Below, piece by piece: positions 49,570-58,771 of a stretch of 64,000 bases of DNA (position 1 is the stretch's first letter; the number at the start of each line of letters is the position of its first letter). The notes beneath the pieces were generated by a model. That model did not search any database. It saw only the letters and a list, made by a program, of their open reading frames with translations, and was not told the DNA's origin. The stretch spans positions 1,364,001 through 1,428,000 of the forward strand of contig NZ_CP024628.1 in NCBI RefSeq assembly GCF_024449095.1, in the 5' to 3' direction. The stretch comes from Vibrio coralliilyticus. Lineage in GTDB: Bacteria > Pseudomonadota > Gammaproteobacteria > Enterobacterales > Vibrionaceae. The position numbers were made by a program, and so were the translations under genes.

Positions 49570-50112
49570 ATGTTCACAATCTCTATCGACTCTGAACTCG
49601 AACTCGCTCTTGTCCAGGAATCATTTGCCACTCAGTACAGCGAATTAGTATCCGGTCAAACGGAATACTTATCACAATGGTTAGCTTGGCCTCCCTACTA
49701 CCAGTCTGAGCAGGACTTCCGCATGTTCGTTCAGCGTGTATTACATGAATATGCAGAAGGGAAATCAATGACGTGCGCAATTCTCTACAATCATGAAATT
49801 GTGGGTAACTGCAGTTTTAACACCATAAATCACGATACTAAAACCGTCGAAATTGGTTACTGGCTATCGCAACACCAGCAAGGCAAAGGCATCATTACTC
49901 GCGTTGTGAACAAACTGATTGATATTGCATTTAATGAGTACCAGATGGAGAAAGTCCAGCTATCTGCCGCCAAAGACAACCTACCGAGCCGACGAGTCGC
50001 CGAGCGAGTAGGTATGACCCTAGAGGGTATCATCACCAATAAGGAAAAAGTTGGAGATCGAATTCTGGATCATGCCATTTATGGGATTCACCGCCACAAT
50101 GTTCATCATTGA
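49570..50112 (+). CDS. GNAT acetyltransferase (RimJ/RimL-type)
   Basis: A 180-residue GCN5-related acetyltransferase. It has the acetyl-CoA pocket QHQGKGIITRVVNKLIDIAF (about 104-123, containing the Q/R-x-x-G-x-G/A type loop), IGYWLS ahead of it, and AAKDNLPSRRVAERVGMTLEG near the end, a RimL signature. Such enzymes acetylate N-termini of ribosomal proteins or small molecules; the substrate here is unknown. The open frame extends to a TTG at 49555, but ATG 49570 gives the normal start. The gene is single. Confidence 0.88.
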   Translation: MFTISIDSELELALVQESFATQYSELVSGQTEYLSQWLAWPPYYQSEQDFRMFVQRVLHEYAEGKSMTCAILYNHEIVGNCSFNTINHDTKTVEIGYWLSQHQQGKGIITRVVNKLIDIAFNEYQMEKVQLSAAKDNLPSRRVAERVGMTLEGIITNKEKVGDRILDHAIYGIHRHNVHH

Positions 50113-50207
50113 GTAGATTGATTCCAAGCACAGATTTATTGGTTGACTGAGGTATTTAGTCTCGCTTGGTGATAGGATTGCGGCTTTAAAACCAAAGAGA
50201 GAACACC

Positions 50208-50636
50208 GTGTCTTCATTGCTAAAGCTGCTCTTAGTCGTTGTAACGCTGGGTGCAGGCTTCTTCGCCGGTGACCTATACCAATGGTTTCAAAGCCGTTCT
50301 CAAGTCAAACCTTTGTCAGAATACTGCTTACTCACCACTCAAGCTTGTGAAAGCGATAATGTTCGTATAAAAGTTGATCGCGACATCAGTCAGCCACTGG
50401 TACCTACCGAAATCGTCGTCGACTGGCCCGAAGCTCAACAAGAAAGCCTGTTGCTGACTTTGGAAGGCTACGAGATGGAAATGGGTACCGCCGTATTTAA
50501 ACTCAATAAAAGCTCAACAGGCCAGTTTACAGGCCAAGTTATTCTGCCGGTATGTACGACTGATGCCATGACTTGGGTTGGCAAACTCACTGATGGCCAA
50601 CACAGTGTGAGCACCTCGATTAGGATGGAACAATGA
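50208..50636 (+). CDS. Membrane-anchored protein of a copper-delivery operon, unknown function
   Basis: A 142-residue protein with an N-terminal signal anchor (LLKLLLVVVTLGAGFFAG) and a periplasmic domain with three Cys (EYCLLTTQACES and PVCTTDAM) and a beta-rich look (VRIKVDRDI...VPTEIVVDWP). It has a GTG start. Its end overlaps the SCO gene by four bases (ATGA), and SCO overlaps PCuAC by one, so the three are coupled. Context says a part in copper handling for cytochrome oxidase assembly, for which the Cys residues and Met-Glu-Met-rich loop (EGYEMEMGT) would suit. I do not know a family name. Confidence 0.75.
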   Translation: MSSLLKLLLVVVTLGAGFFAGDLYQWFQSRSQVKPLSEYCLLTTQACESDNVRIKVDRDISQPLVPTEIVVDWPEAQQESLLLTLEGYEMEMGTAVFKLNKSSTGQFTGQVILPVCTTDAMTWVGKLTDGQHSVSTSIRMEQ

Positions 50637-51232
50637 GTAAGAACTGGTCTTTAATTTTAGTTGCCGCGTTTGCACTTGGCTTTGGCGTGAAAGCGTATCT
50701 GGGTTCACAGCCAACGATCGAGGTTCCTGCTGCAACCAGTAAAGAAGTCGTCCTGTTCGGTGAAAATGACAAACCGGTCAAAATCTTCGATCAACAAGAC
50801 TCTCGCGTACGCATCGTTTACTTTGGCTTCACACGTTGCCCAGATGTCTGCCCAACATCATTAGCCATGCTAGCTGGTGCACTGAATCAGGTGGACAAAA
50901 GTGTTAAGTCTAAATTCAGACCTATGTTTGTCTCACTCGACCCAGAGCGTGACGCGGCAGCAGATTCTTACAAGTACGCACAATATTTTCATCCAATGAT
51001 TGAAGGACTATCAGCTCCGCTCGATATCACAACGCCTTTGGCACATAAATATGGCGTCATTTTCCGCAAGACCCAATTAGAAAACTCAGAGCTTAAGTAT
51101 ACACTCGACCACAGCTCCTATTTCTACTTCCTAAAACCAGATGGCACATTAATTACTAAAGTGCCACACACGCTGACACCGGCTCCTTTGGTTGAAGCGA
51201 TGAAAACAATTACGTCACAAGGAAACTCGTAA
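50633..51232 (+). CDS. SCO1/SenC-type copper chaperone
   Basis: A 199-residue membrane-anchored thioredoxin-fold protein that supplies or reduces the CuA site of cytochrome c oxidase. It has a signal anchor at 1-24 and the copper motif TRCPDVCPTS with Cys69 and Cys73. The third ligand, His160, lies in YTLDHSSYFYF. All three ligands are present. It forms an operon with an unknown anchored protein and PCuAC. The family is certain; the oxidase target is inferred. Confidence 0.95.
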   Translation: MSKNWSLILVAAFALGFGVKAYLGSQPTIEVPAATSKEVVLFGENDKPVKIFDQQDSRVRIVYFGFTRCPDVCPTSLAMLAGALNQVDKSVKSKFRPMFVSLDPERDAAADSYKYAQYFHPMIEGLSAPLDITTPLAHKYGVIFRKTQLENSELKYTLDHSSYFYFLKPDGTLITKVPHTLTPAPLVEAMKTITSQGNS

Positions 51233-51684
51233 TGAAGTTAAAAGCCCTTATTTTAGCGTCTATCGCACTTAGTCCACTTGCTCACGCGGCTTCAGACGTC
51301 ATGCTATCCCATACCTATGCGCGTGCGACTCCACCGAGTGCAGCCACCAGTGCGGTATTCACTGAAATCATGAACCACAGCGCCAAAGATCGAGTCATCG
51401 TTGCTGCCAGCACTGAAGCTGCAGGTAAAGTAGAGCTGCATGATGTGATTAAAGAGGGCGATGTAATGAAAATGCGTCAAATCGATCAAATTACTGTGCC
51501 GGCAAATGGCATGGTTGAGCTAAAACCAGGTAGCCTGCACATTATGCTATTTGACTTGAAAAAGCCGCTGGTCGAAGGTGAGAGCATTGATGTGAAACTG
51601 ACCTTCGCAAACGGTGAGGAGCAGACTGTCTCAGCACCTATCAAGAAAGTCATGAGTGGAATGAGCCACAAACATCATCACTAA
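51232..51684 (+). CDS. Periplasmic copper chaperone PCu(A)C
   Basis: A 150-residue exported chaperone: signal peptide (MKLKALILASIALSPLAHA), then the DUF461/PCuAC fold. The copper-binding motif H-x10-M-x21-H-x-M is exact: His70, Met81, His103 and Met105. A C-terminal Met/His tail (MSGMSHKHHH) adds binding capacity. It delivers Cu(I) to the CuA or CuB site, in partnership with the SCO protein encoded just before it. A strong terminator follows. Confidence 0.95.
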   Translation: MKLKALILASIALSPLAHAASDVMLSHTYARATPPSAATSAVFTEIMNHSAKDRVIVAASTEAAGKVELHDVIKEGDVMKMRQIDQITVPANGMVELKPGSLHIMLFDLKKPLVEGESIDVKLTFANGEEQTVSAPIKKVMSGMSHKHHH

Positions 51685-51696
51685 GTTTTGTTGATT

Positions 51697-51722
51697 AGCC
51701 CGGCCTTCGCCGGGCTTTTTAT
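51697..51722 (+). terminator. Terminator of the copper operon
   Basis: An 8-bp GC-rich stem AGCCCGGC / GCCGGGCT with loop CTTC is followed by TTTTTA. Confidence 0.9.
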
Positions 51723-51732
51723 TGTTCACTCT

Positions 51733-52686
51733 TTAGCGAGTTGGGTAGAGGTGAGCAAAGTTGTCCACCTGCTTTTCCCAGATTGGTGGTGTACCAATAT
51801 GTGCCTGCACCGCAGAAATAAACTCTCTAACCAACGCCGTTTGCTTACGATGTGGGTACAGAGCATATAGGGCGAGGCCGCGATTACATAGAGTGTAATG
51901 CGTCAAGATCGGCTTTAGATTCATCTCGGCAACTGGGCGGTATAGGTTGGAAGAGGAAATCATGGCATAGCCAAGCCCATCTTGGACGGCCGCTAACAAA
52001 GTCAGCACATCATTGACCTTGTATTTACCCGTCATTTTGTGATTTATGAACGTACTGCCACCCGGAGCTTCACTAATACGTGCCGTATCTACGGTTAATG
52101 GCCCATTACTATAGACGACAGAAGGCAAGCTCATTAGCTCGTCCGGCGTCTGAGGTTCTCCGTGCTGCTCGATAAAGCTTTCAGACGCCAAAATCACCGG
52201 CCTGATGTCAGCGATTTTCTTTGCAATTAAACTCGAATCTTCTAGCCGACCAAGGCGAAATGCGACATCAAAGTGATCAGAAATAATATCTGAACGCTTA
52301 TCATCCATTTGCAGGTTAATTTCCACCTCAGGATAACTGCGCATAAATTGCGTAATCACGGGCTGAAGGTAGTGCTGGCCAATATGCAAAGGTGCGGTAA
52401 TGCGTATGCGTCCTTTCGGCCTTGCCTGATAAGAGTCTGCGATGGAGTGAACATGCCCTAAAGTCCCAACCAGATTATGTGCCTGCTCGAGAATTTCTTC
52501 ACCCGCTGGCGTTAGGGAAAAGGAGCGCGTTGAGCGATTAAGAAGCTGCACGCCTAGTTCTACTTCCAGTTTTTTGATCTGTTTTGACAACGATGAGTTG
52601 TCCATATTGTGCAAGGTCGCAGCTTTAGTAAAAGAGCCTTGCTGCACCACATCAATAAACAGCGCTAACTGGTTAACCAAGGACAT
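51733..52686 (-). CDS. LysR-family transcriptional regulator
   Basis: A 317-residue regulator with an N-terminal winged helix (LALFIDVVQQGSFTKAATLHN, LSKQIKKLEVELGVQLLNRSTRSFSLT) and a periplasmic-binding-like effector domain (KGRIRITAPLHIGQHYL, DVAFRLGRLEDSSLIAKKI). It belongs to the large group of regulators of oxidoreductase and exporter genes. No divergent partner gene is next to it; it follows the DUF188 gene by 9 bp and may be co-transcribed. Its target is unknown. Confidence 0.92.
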   Translation of the reverse strand: MSLVNQLALFIDVVQQGSFTKAATLHNMDNSSLSKQIKKLEVELGVQLLNRSTRSFSLTPAGEEILEQAHNLVGTLGHVHSIADSYQARPKGRIRITAPLHIGQHYLQPVITQFMRSYPEVEINLQMDDKRSDIISDHFDVAFRLGRLEDSSLIAKKIADIRPVILASESFIEQHGEPQTPDELMSLPSVVYSNGPLTVDTARISEAPGGSTFINHKMTGKYKVNDVLTLLAAVQDGLGYAMISSSNLYRPVAEMNLKPILTHYTLCNRGLALYALYPHRKQTALVREFISAVQAHIGTPPIWEKQVDNFAHLYPTR

Positions 52687-52695
52687 CCACCCCTC

Positions 52696-53154
52696 CTATT
52701 TTTGCGCCCTTTGCCACTGCACTAACCATTTGTCTAAATGGTTAGCAAATTGCTGTCGATCCGCTTGGTTTAGCGGTGCTGGGCCGCCTGCTTGGACACC
52801 ACTACTGCGCATGGTTTCCATAAAATCACGAATATTAAGGCGTGACTTTATGTTCTCTTTGGTGAACTGCTCCCCACGAGAACTCAACACGTGGCCGCCT
52901 TTGGTGATGATCTCATCGGCCAATGGGATATCGCTGGTGATCACCAGATCGCCAGCTTCACAGCGCTGAACAATCTCATTATCTGCGACGTCAAAGCCAG
53001 CCTGAACTTGTAGCATGGTGACTTTTGGAGAAGCAGGAGTACGGATAAACTGGTTAGCCACTAGAGTGACTTCCACGCCAGTGCGCTCAGAGGCTCGAAA
53101 AAGAATGTCTCTGATAACTACCGGACACGCGTCTGCATCAACCCAAATTTTCAT
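52696..53154 (-). CDS. yaiI: UPF0178/DUF188 family protein (YaiI)
   Basis: A 152-residue cytoplasmic protein that starts [17 protein letters not shown], the PIN-like acidic signature of the YaiI/YqxD family. It continues with [20 protein letters not shown], another acidic pair, and [14 protein letters not shown]. The fold resembles PIN nucleases, with Asp residues that could bind metal, but no activity is established. Length fits the family. It is followed by the LysR gene. Confidence 0.9.
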   Translation of the reverse strand: MKIWVDADACPVVIRDILFRASERTGVEVTLVANQFIRTPASPKVTMLQVQAGFDVADNEIVQRCEAGDLVITSDIPLADEIITKGGHVLSSRGEQFTKENIKSRLNIRDFMETMRSSGVQAGGPAPLNQADRQQFANHLDKWLVQWQRAQK

Positions 53155-53217
53155 CTATTACTTTCCTAAATCTGCAATTGGCGCCATTACACCGCAAAAG
53201 CGCCTTGCTGAATAGCC

Positions 53218-53538
53218 TTATTTGAATTTCACCGCGGTACCACTGACGCTCACCATCATCATGCTGCCGCCACTGCCAATGACTTCGTAATCAATGTCGA
53301 TGCCGACGATGCCATCGGCACCCAGCTCACGTGCTCGCTCTTCCATTTCAGCAAAGGCTATCTCACGAGCTCGGCCCATCTCTCTTTCATACGCGCCAGA
53401 GCGGCCACCGACGACATCTCGAATTGCGCCGAACATATCTTTAAAAATGTTGGCCCCTAAGATAGCTTCACCGACCACAACGCCCAAATAATCTTGTACA
53501 GGTCGGCCTTCAACTACTGAAGTCGTTGTTTTAATCAT
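53218..53538 (-). CDS. ybjQ: YbjQ/UPF0145 family protein
   Basis: A 106-residue protein of the YbjQ family (DUF74): [40 protein letters not shown] and the C-terminal [16 protein letters not shown]. Structures show beta-rich pentamers; function unknown, heavy-metal binding has been suggested. Typical length. It has a GGAGAAAG ribosome site and stands alone between the DUF188 and LysR genes. Confidence 0.93.
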   Translation of the reverse strand: MIKTTTSVVEGRPVQDYLGVVVGEAILGANIFKDMFGAIRDVVGGRSGAYEREMGRAREIAFAEMEERARELGADGIVGIDIDYEVIGSGGSMMMVSVSGTAVKFK

Positions 53539-53616
53539 AATCTTTCTCCTTTTGAATCACTGTTATCCATATTAGCAGTGGGTTTAGTCAAACACTGCGC
53601 TCACAAACTAATCTTG

Positions 53617-54510
53617 CTACAAGGTTAACTTCGGCTGAATAAAGTCGATAAACGAGGAGATTCGCCGTGCTACTGCTGAAGATTTGTAGTACACAGCACT
53701 CACCTGCTCTCGACCGGTATCAAGACGCTTGGCATCATCAAGTAAAGATACCAGCCTACCTTGTTTAATATCTTCGCGAACCATAAAGCCAGACAAACAG
53801 GCAATACCATTAGATGCCAATGCCAACTGCCGAACCGTTTCACCATTACTCGACGTGATATCTGGCTCTATGGCATCAACTCCTTTTAGCGGCCATTGGT
53901 TAAGCACTTTAGGTGATGTAAAACCTATCAATTGATGCGACTGTAATTCTAACGTTGTACGGGGCGCACCAGCAGATTCCAGATATTGGGGAGAAGCAAC
54001 GATGAAGAGCTCACTTTTACCTAGTGGACGTGCATGCAATGTTGAATCTTTTAGTTGTCCGATACGGATAGCGACATCGGTGCGCTGCTCGAGCAAATCA
54101 ACAAAACCTTCGTTAGAGGTTATTTCCAACTCAATCTCTGGATAAGTATCTTTGAATGACTGTATCAGCGGTACAAGCTGATGGAAAACAAATGGACTGG
54201 CGGCATCCACTCGTAACTTACCTCTAGGACGTTCGCTTCCAGAAATCAGATCTTCTTCAGCCTGATGAATAATGTGAAGGCCCTTACGCACAGAGTCAAC
54301 AAAAGTCCGACCTTCTTGGGTTAACTCTACCCGCCTTGTTGTTCGGTTCAATATTGAAACACCCAGCTGTTTCTCCACCTTGCTTACCGCACGTGAAATT
54401 CTGGCAACTTGTATGTTTAACATTTCAGCTGCCGCTGAAAACCCGCCGCTATCGACAACCGCGAGTAGCATTTCTAACTCATCTGAACGTGTGCGCATGT
54501 CTTCGTCCAT
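53617..54510 (-). CDS. LysR-family regulator divergent from an MFS exporter
   Basis: A 297-residue LysR regulator: winged helix (LEMLLAVVDSGGFSAAAEML, ISRAVSKVEKQLGVSILNRTTRRVELT) and effector domain (GKLRVDAASPFVFHQLVPL, DVAIRIGQLKDSTLHARPLGK). It is divergent from an exporter gene, the classical setting for a LysR protein controlling its neighbour. An ATG four codons in (54498) is an alternative start. Confidence 0.92.
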   Translation of the reverse strand: MDEDMRTRSDELEMLLAVVDSGGFSAAAEMLNIQVARISRAVSKVEKQLGVSILNRTTRRVELTQEGRTFVDSVRKGLHIIHQAEEDLISGSERPRGKLRVDAASPFVFHQLVPLIQSFKDTYPEIELEITSNEGFVDLLEQRTDVAIRIGQLKDSTLHARPLGKSELFIVASPQYLESAGAPRTTLELQSHQLIGFTSPKVLNQWPLKGVDAIEPDITSSNGETVRQLALASNGIACLSGFMVREDIKQGRLVSLLDDAKRLDTGREQVSAVYYKSSAVARRISSFIDFIQPKLTL

Positions 54511-54620
54511 TAAACTTAATTACCTTTATTTATAGCAAAAGTAATTTGATAAAATCACCATTTTTAACAAATAAAAGATTTTCAATAATGGCGGTCACGA
54601 CATCATTATTAGAGTTTATT

Positions 54621-55808
54621 ATGCCAATTGCACTTTTTGCTTTAACCCTCAGTGCCTTTGCTATCGGCACTACTGAGTTTGTTATCGTCGGATTGATTCC
54701 GACTATGGCAAGCGACCTTGCAGTATCCCTACCTTCCGCTGGCTTATTGGTTAGCTTATATGCGCTTGGCGTGGCAATTGGAGCTCCCGTCATAACTGCG
54801 CTTACTGGCAACTGGCCAAGAAAAAAGGTCCTATTGTCCGTAATGAGCTTGTTTGTTTTAGGCAATGTACTCGCGTGGCAAGCTCCGAGTTATGAAACTC
54901 TGATCATCGCTCGCATCCTGACCGGACTGGCTCATGGGGTGTTCTTTTCCATCGGTTCTACTGTTGCGACAGGATTGGTCAGCAAAGAAAAAGCCGCCAG
55001 CGCTATCGCGATCATGTTTACAGGCCTTACCGTTGCTTTGGTCACCGGTGTTCCTCTTGGCACTTATATCGGGCAAGCATTTGGATGGCAGGCGACATTT
55101 CTCACCGTGGCTATTCTTGGCGTCATTGCCTTGCTTGGCAGTGCCCTGTTAATTCCTGCCAATCTCAAACAGCCACCAGCAACCAAAATTTCAGCCCAGC
55201 TAAAGGTTCTTACCGAACCTAGGTTGCTACTGGTTTATGCGATTACGGCACTTGGATATGGAGGCACTTTTACTGCTTTCACTTATCTCGCCCCTATACT
55301 GGAAAACGTTTCTGGATTTAACTCTGGGACCATAGGGTTAATCATGTTGGTGTATGGTGTTTCCGTCGCCATTGGCAATATCTGGGGAGGCAAAATGGCC
55401 GATAAACTTGGCCCTGTCAAAGCACTGACCGCCATTTTTATTGGTCTTGCGATGATACTGTTTGTCTTCAACCTTGCTGCTTACCATCCTGTTAGTGCTG
55501 TTATTACGATTCTAATCTGGGGGGCATTCGCCTTTGGTAACGTTCCTGGGTTGCAAGTTTACGTGGTTAATCTGGCAGAAAAACATACGCCTGATGCGGT
55601 TGATGTCGCCTCTGGGCTTAACATAGCGGCGTTTAACGTCGGCATCGCTTTAGGCTCATGGGGAGGAGGATTAATCGTTGCAAAGCATGGCCTAATGAAT
55701 ACACCTTGGGTCGGCGCTTTGATTGTCATCATTGCCCTACTTCTCACCCAATTCAGCGGTTTGCTCGATAAGCGTGAAGCAACATGTCAGGGCGCAGAAG
55801 TAAACTAA
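54621..55808 (+). CDS. MFS efflux transporter (DHA1, AraJ/YdhP-like)
   Basis: A 395-residue, twelve-helix major facilitator. The start MPIALFALTLSAFAIGTTEF and the first-loop signature GLIPTMASDLAVSLPSAGLLVSLYA (shown in part) are typical of sugar/drug exporters of the AraJ/PbuE group, as is GNWPRKKVLL in the 2-3 loop. Substrate unknown: drugs, purines or sugars. The frame runs on to an ATG at 54588 and beyond it into the divergent LysR gene. I prefer 54621 because it gives the family N-terminus, but 54588 is possible. The intergenic gap is the likely LysR control site. Confidence 0.9.
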   Translation: MPIALFALTLSAFAIGTTEFVIVGLIPTMASDLAVSLPSAGLLVSLYALGVAIGAPVITALTGNWPRKKVLLSVMSLFVLGNVLAWQAPSYETLIIARILTGLAHGVFFSIGSTVATGLVSKEKAASAIAIMFTGLTVALVTGVPLGTYIGQAFGWQATFLTVAILGVIALLGSALLIPANLKQPPATKISAQLKVLTEPRLLLVYAITALGYGGTFTAFTYLAPILENVSGFNSGTIGLIMLVYGVSVAIGNIWGGKMADKLGPVKALTAIFIGLAMILFVFNLAAYHPVSAVITILIWGAFAFGNVPGLQVYVVNLAEKHTPDAVDVASGLNIAAFNVGIALGSWGGGLIVAKHGLMNTPWVGALIVIIALLLTQFSGLLDKREATCQGAEVN

Positions 55809-55904
55809 AGCCACTTCCTTTCCATGTATAGACGTATCTATTAATAATAGTCGATAAACAGGGCTAGCATTTAGGCGTACGTTCTTGAAATACCGGAAGA
55901 GTTC

Positions 55905-56666
55905 TTATTCTTTGCTTGGCGATAGAGCACTTGGAATTACTTTGACATTCAGTTCTTTGGGTAGATGATCTTTATTGGTGTAAATACGCTCAAAGTGAGC
56001 AAGAGGCGCAACCTTGATAGCAGTAGTGCGCTCCCATTTAGTGGCATCAGCTACCAGCCAAGTTTGGCGACTGTTGCGCATGATGGATTGAGATAAGTCC
56101 GATTCTAACTGCTCGTGCTCCATTGCGAAGTGACTGCTGGTCACCGATGCGCAACCGCATAGGCCGATATCGGCTTCAAAGCCCTCGAAGAAGTTGACCG
56201 TACTGCTCCCGACCAAATCTTGATGCTCGCGACGAAACAAGCCGCCTGCAAGGTAGACTTCGATGTTCTGATTGGCTTCTAAAATTTTTGCGACTTGTAG
56301 GTTGTTGGTGACAACACGTAAGGCGGTTTTCCCCAATAGAAACTGAGCAATGCGTGTAACCGTAGTACCAATACCCATCATCACGGTCGCACCGTCTGGA
56401 ATGGCTTCCGCGACCGCCATTGCGATGCCATCTTTGGTGGTCGATTCCACTTCTGAACGAAAACGATAACTGGTGTTTGTTAAGGTAGCAGGCAAACTGA
56501 CCCCACCATGAACTCGACGCGCGAGCCCTAGTTCGCACAAGTTGTTTACATCGCGTCGAATGGTTTGCGTAGTCACCGAAAACAACTCGGCCAACTGATC
56601 AATCTGAACATCTTGATCTGCTTTAAGGGTCGCGAGGATCTGTTTTTGGCGTTGGTTCAGTTCCAT
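55905..56666 (-). CDS. DeoR/GlpR-type repressor
   Basis: A 253-residue regulator: N-terminal DeoR helix-turn-helix (RQKQILATLKADQDVQIDQL, VTTQTIRRDVNNLCELGLARRVHGG), then the sugar-phosphate isomerase-like sensor domain (DGATVMMGIGTTVTRIAQFL, LRVVTNNLQVAKIL, CGCASVTS). It resembles GlpR and its relatives, which sense phosphorylated sugars or glycerol-3-phosphate. It is encoded 8 bp behind a glycerophosphodiesterase and opposite a TRAP transporter with GlpR-like ATGTTCAT repeats between them. I infer that it represses both directions. Confidence 0.9.
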   Translation of the reverse strand: MELNQRQKQILATLKADQDVQIDQLAELFSVTTQTIRRDVNNLCELGLARRVHGGVSLPATLTNTSYRFRSEVESTTKDGIAMAVAEAIPDGATVMMGIGTTVTRIAQFLLGKTALRVVTNNLQVAKILEANQNIEVYLAGGLFRREHQDLVGSSTVNFFEGFEADIGLCGCASVTSSHFAMEHEQLESDLSQSIMRNSRQTWLVADATKWERTTAIKVAPLAHFERIYTNKDHLPKELNVKVIPSALSPSKE

Positions 56667-56674
56667 AGTTCCTA

Positions 56675-57379
56675 CTAAAATTTGTCTGGCTTATCCGTGA
56701 TGATGTAATCCACACCCAAATCGTAAAACGCTTGTGCTTTGTCTGGCGCATTCAACGTCCAGATCTTTAACACCAAACCCGCATTTTTAATTGACTTCGC
56801 AATCTTAGCATCAAGAATTTTGTGATCAATGTGGATGCTGAACAAGTCCAAGTTTTGCAACGACTCTAGGCTAAAATCATTCCATACTTCGCAGATGAAC
56901 CCACGTCTTACTTCTGGTATCTGCGCTTGGCAAATGGCCAGTGCCTCTTTACTAAAACTTGATAAAAGCAGCTTATCCAGCGGGTAGTTTTTCTGCTTCA
57001 CTACCTTAACCACTTGCTCGACCAGAGTGTCGATGGTTTTGTCATCGTAGGTTTTCAACTCAAGATTCAGCGTGAGCCCGAGTTCGACACATTTATCCAA
57101 CGCCTCTTCGAGAGTGGGAATGGATATTCCTTCGAACGATGCACCGAACCAACTCCCTGCATCGAGTGCTTTAAGCGCCTTAATATCAAGGTCTGATACT
57201 TTACCTTTGCCGTTGGTACAACGATCAACCGTCTTATCGTGAATGATAACTGGAACGTTGTCTGCGCTGAGTTGGGTATCGATTTCTACCCATAGGGCAC
57301 CTGACTTAGCAGCGTGTTCAATGCTCACCAAAGTATTCTCTGGTGCTAACGATGCCGCACCGCGATGGCCTGTAATCAT
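56675..57379 (-). CDS. ugpQ: Glycerophosphodiester phosphodiesterase
   Basis: A 234-residue cytoplasmic enzyme (no signal peptide) that hydrolyses glycerophosphodiesters to glycerol-3-phosphate and an alcohol. It has the GDPD catalytic segments: ITGHRGAASLAPENTL, WVEIDTQLSADNVPVIIHD (metal Glu/Asp and second His), SIPTLEEAL, LNLELKT. Size fits UgpQ (247). It begins the operon with the DeoR regulator and is divergent from the TRAP transporter, so glycerophosphodiesters may be the imported substrate. Symbol by similarity only. Confidence 0.88.
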   Translation of the reverse strand: MITGHRGAASLAPENTLVSIEHAAKSGALWVEIDTQLSADNVPVIIHDKTVDRCTNGKGKVSDLDIKALKALDAGSWFGASFEGISIPTLEEALDKCVELGLTLNLELKTYDDKTIDTLVEQVVKVVKQKNYPLDKLLLSSFSKEALAICQAQIPEVRRGFICEVWNDFSLESLQNLDLFSIHIDHKILDAKIAKSIKNAGLVLKIWTLNAPDKAQAFYDLGVDYIITDKPDKF

Positions 57380-57535
57380 AGTGTACTCTCAATGTTCATT
57401 TGAAAACCAAGCGACAATAGATTGGTTTTATTACAGTTTTATTATCTATAACGTTCTAGCCTTTAATTTAGCTGAAAAACGACATCAGCGGCAATGGTCT
57501 ATGTTACTAAACAATTGTGAGATCTCATTCAAAAT

Positions 57536-57566
57536 ATGTTCATATTAATAATGAAAATGTTCATAT
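57536..57566. promoter_or_regulatory. GlpR-like direct and inverted repeats in the ugpQ/TRAP control region
   Basis: ATGTTCATAT occurs twice (57536-57545 and 57557-57566), 21 bp or two helical turns apart. Between them ATGAAAAT makes an inverted pair with the first copy. GlpR/DeoR-type regulators bind ATGTTCG-like half-sites. This is a candidate operator for the DeoR protein encoded nearby. Confidence 0.6.
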
Positions 57567-57653
57567 GAGTGTAACAATTCACTCGCATACTCTACAAATA
57601 TTACATATCACTCTCTAATTTTTATAAAACAGCCATCAATAAGGTACTGACAA

Positions 57654-58670
57654 ATGAAAAAGCTATTAGGTGCGGTAATTACAGCGGCAGCGCTACTTTT
57701 AGTAGGTTGTGGTGAATCGAAAAAGCCTGAAGCTGAGGCAACTGCTGATCCAATAGATATCAACATGAGCCTGGTATTTACGCAAAATGAGTTACTGACC
57801 AAGGAGCTCATTAAGGCGACAGACAAAATCCGTGAACGTACTGACGGTTCAGTGAACATCAAAGTATTCCCGGGCGGGCAGCTACCTGTATACAAAGATA
57901 ACCTAGAGCAGGTTGTGAACGGTGCAAACTGGATCGCGGTCGAAGATTTAACCTACCTAGGTGACTACGTACCAGACTTCGCGGCGCTTGCTGGACCAAT
58001 GCTTTACAACACGTACGATGAATACCTAGCAATGATGGACACAGAGTTTGTCGCTGGGCTAAAAGCGAAAGCAGAAGAGAAAGGTATTAAAGTACTGAAT
58101 GCAGATTACATGTTCGGCTTCCGCCACATGATCACCAACAAAGAGATCGTGAACTCTGCAGATATGAAAGGCATGCGTATTCGCGTGCCACAAAGCCAAC
58201 TGTTCATTAGCACGCTATCTGCGATGGGCGCGGCACCTGCATCTCTGCCATTCCCAGAAACCTACGCAGGTGTTCAGCAAGGTGTGGTTGACGGTCTGGA
58301 AGGTTCTATTCTGACGATGTACTCGACTAAGATCTATGAAGTCGCGAAGAACATGTCACTCACCAAGCACTTCCTTGGCACAGTCGGCATCTATATTTCT
58401 CCTAAGTTGTGGGACAAGTTCACTCCAGAGCAGCAGCAAATCATTAACGAAGAGCTGGAAGCGGGCGCGATTTCAAACACCTCTGAGCTGGTCAAGCTAG
58501 ATACGGAATACACCCAGAAACTGGAAGAACTTGGCGTAACGTTTAACGAAGTCAACTCTGAAGAGTTCAACCAGCTAACGGCTGATGTCTACAACCAGTT
58601 CCCTGAATGGAGCGAAGGCATCCACGCTAAGATCATGCAAGAGCTAGAAACGATTCGTGCAGCTCAATAA
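57654..58670 (+). CDS. TRAP transporter solute-binding protein, lipoprotein form (DctP family)
   Basis: A 338-residue DctP-type binding protein. It has an N-terminal lipobox LLLVGCGES, with Cys20, followed by Gly at +2. The DctP fold follows, with FPGGQLPVYKDNLEQVVNG, the ligand-Arg region MKGMRIRVPQSQ and GVQQGVVDGLEGS. Most TRAP binding proteins are soluble in the periplasm; a lipoprotein one is less common in proteobacteria. It is first gene of an operon with the two membrane subunits and a HAD phosphatase. The Arg168-type residue suggests an organic acid or phosphate group in the ligand. Confidence 0.92.
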   Translation: MKKLLGAVITAAALLLVGCGESKKPEAEATADPIDINMSLVFTQNELLTKELIKATDKIRERTDGSVNIKVFPGGQLPVYKDNLEQVVNGANWIAVEDLTYLGDYVPDFAALAGPMLYNTYDEYLAMMDTEFVAGLKAKAEEKGIKVLNADYMFGFRHMITNKEIVNSADMKGMRIRVPQSQLFISTLSAMGAAPASLPFPETYAGVQQGVVDGLEGSILTMYSTKIYEVAKNMSLTKHFLGTVGIYISPKLWDKFTPEQQQIINEELEAGAISNTSELVKLDTEYTQKLEELGVTFNEVNSEEFNQLTADVYNQFPEWSEGIHAKIMQELETIRAAQ

Positions 58671-58771
58671 CTCACAAAACACTAACTAACCTAGATGCGG
58701 CTTGATGTTTTTCAGGCCGCATTGTTCGTAAATTATCTATGGTTAGTAGGTAATTTACCGGAGAAGATTTT

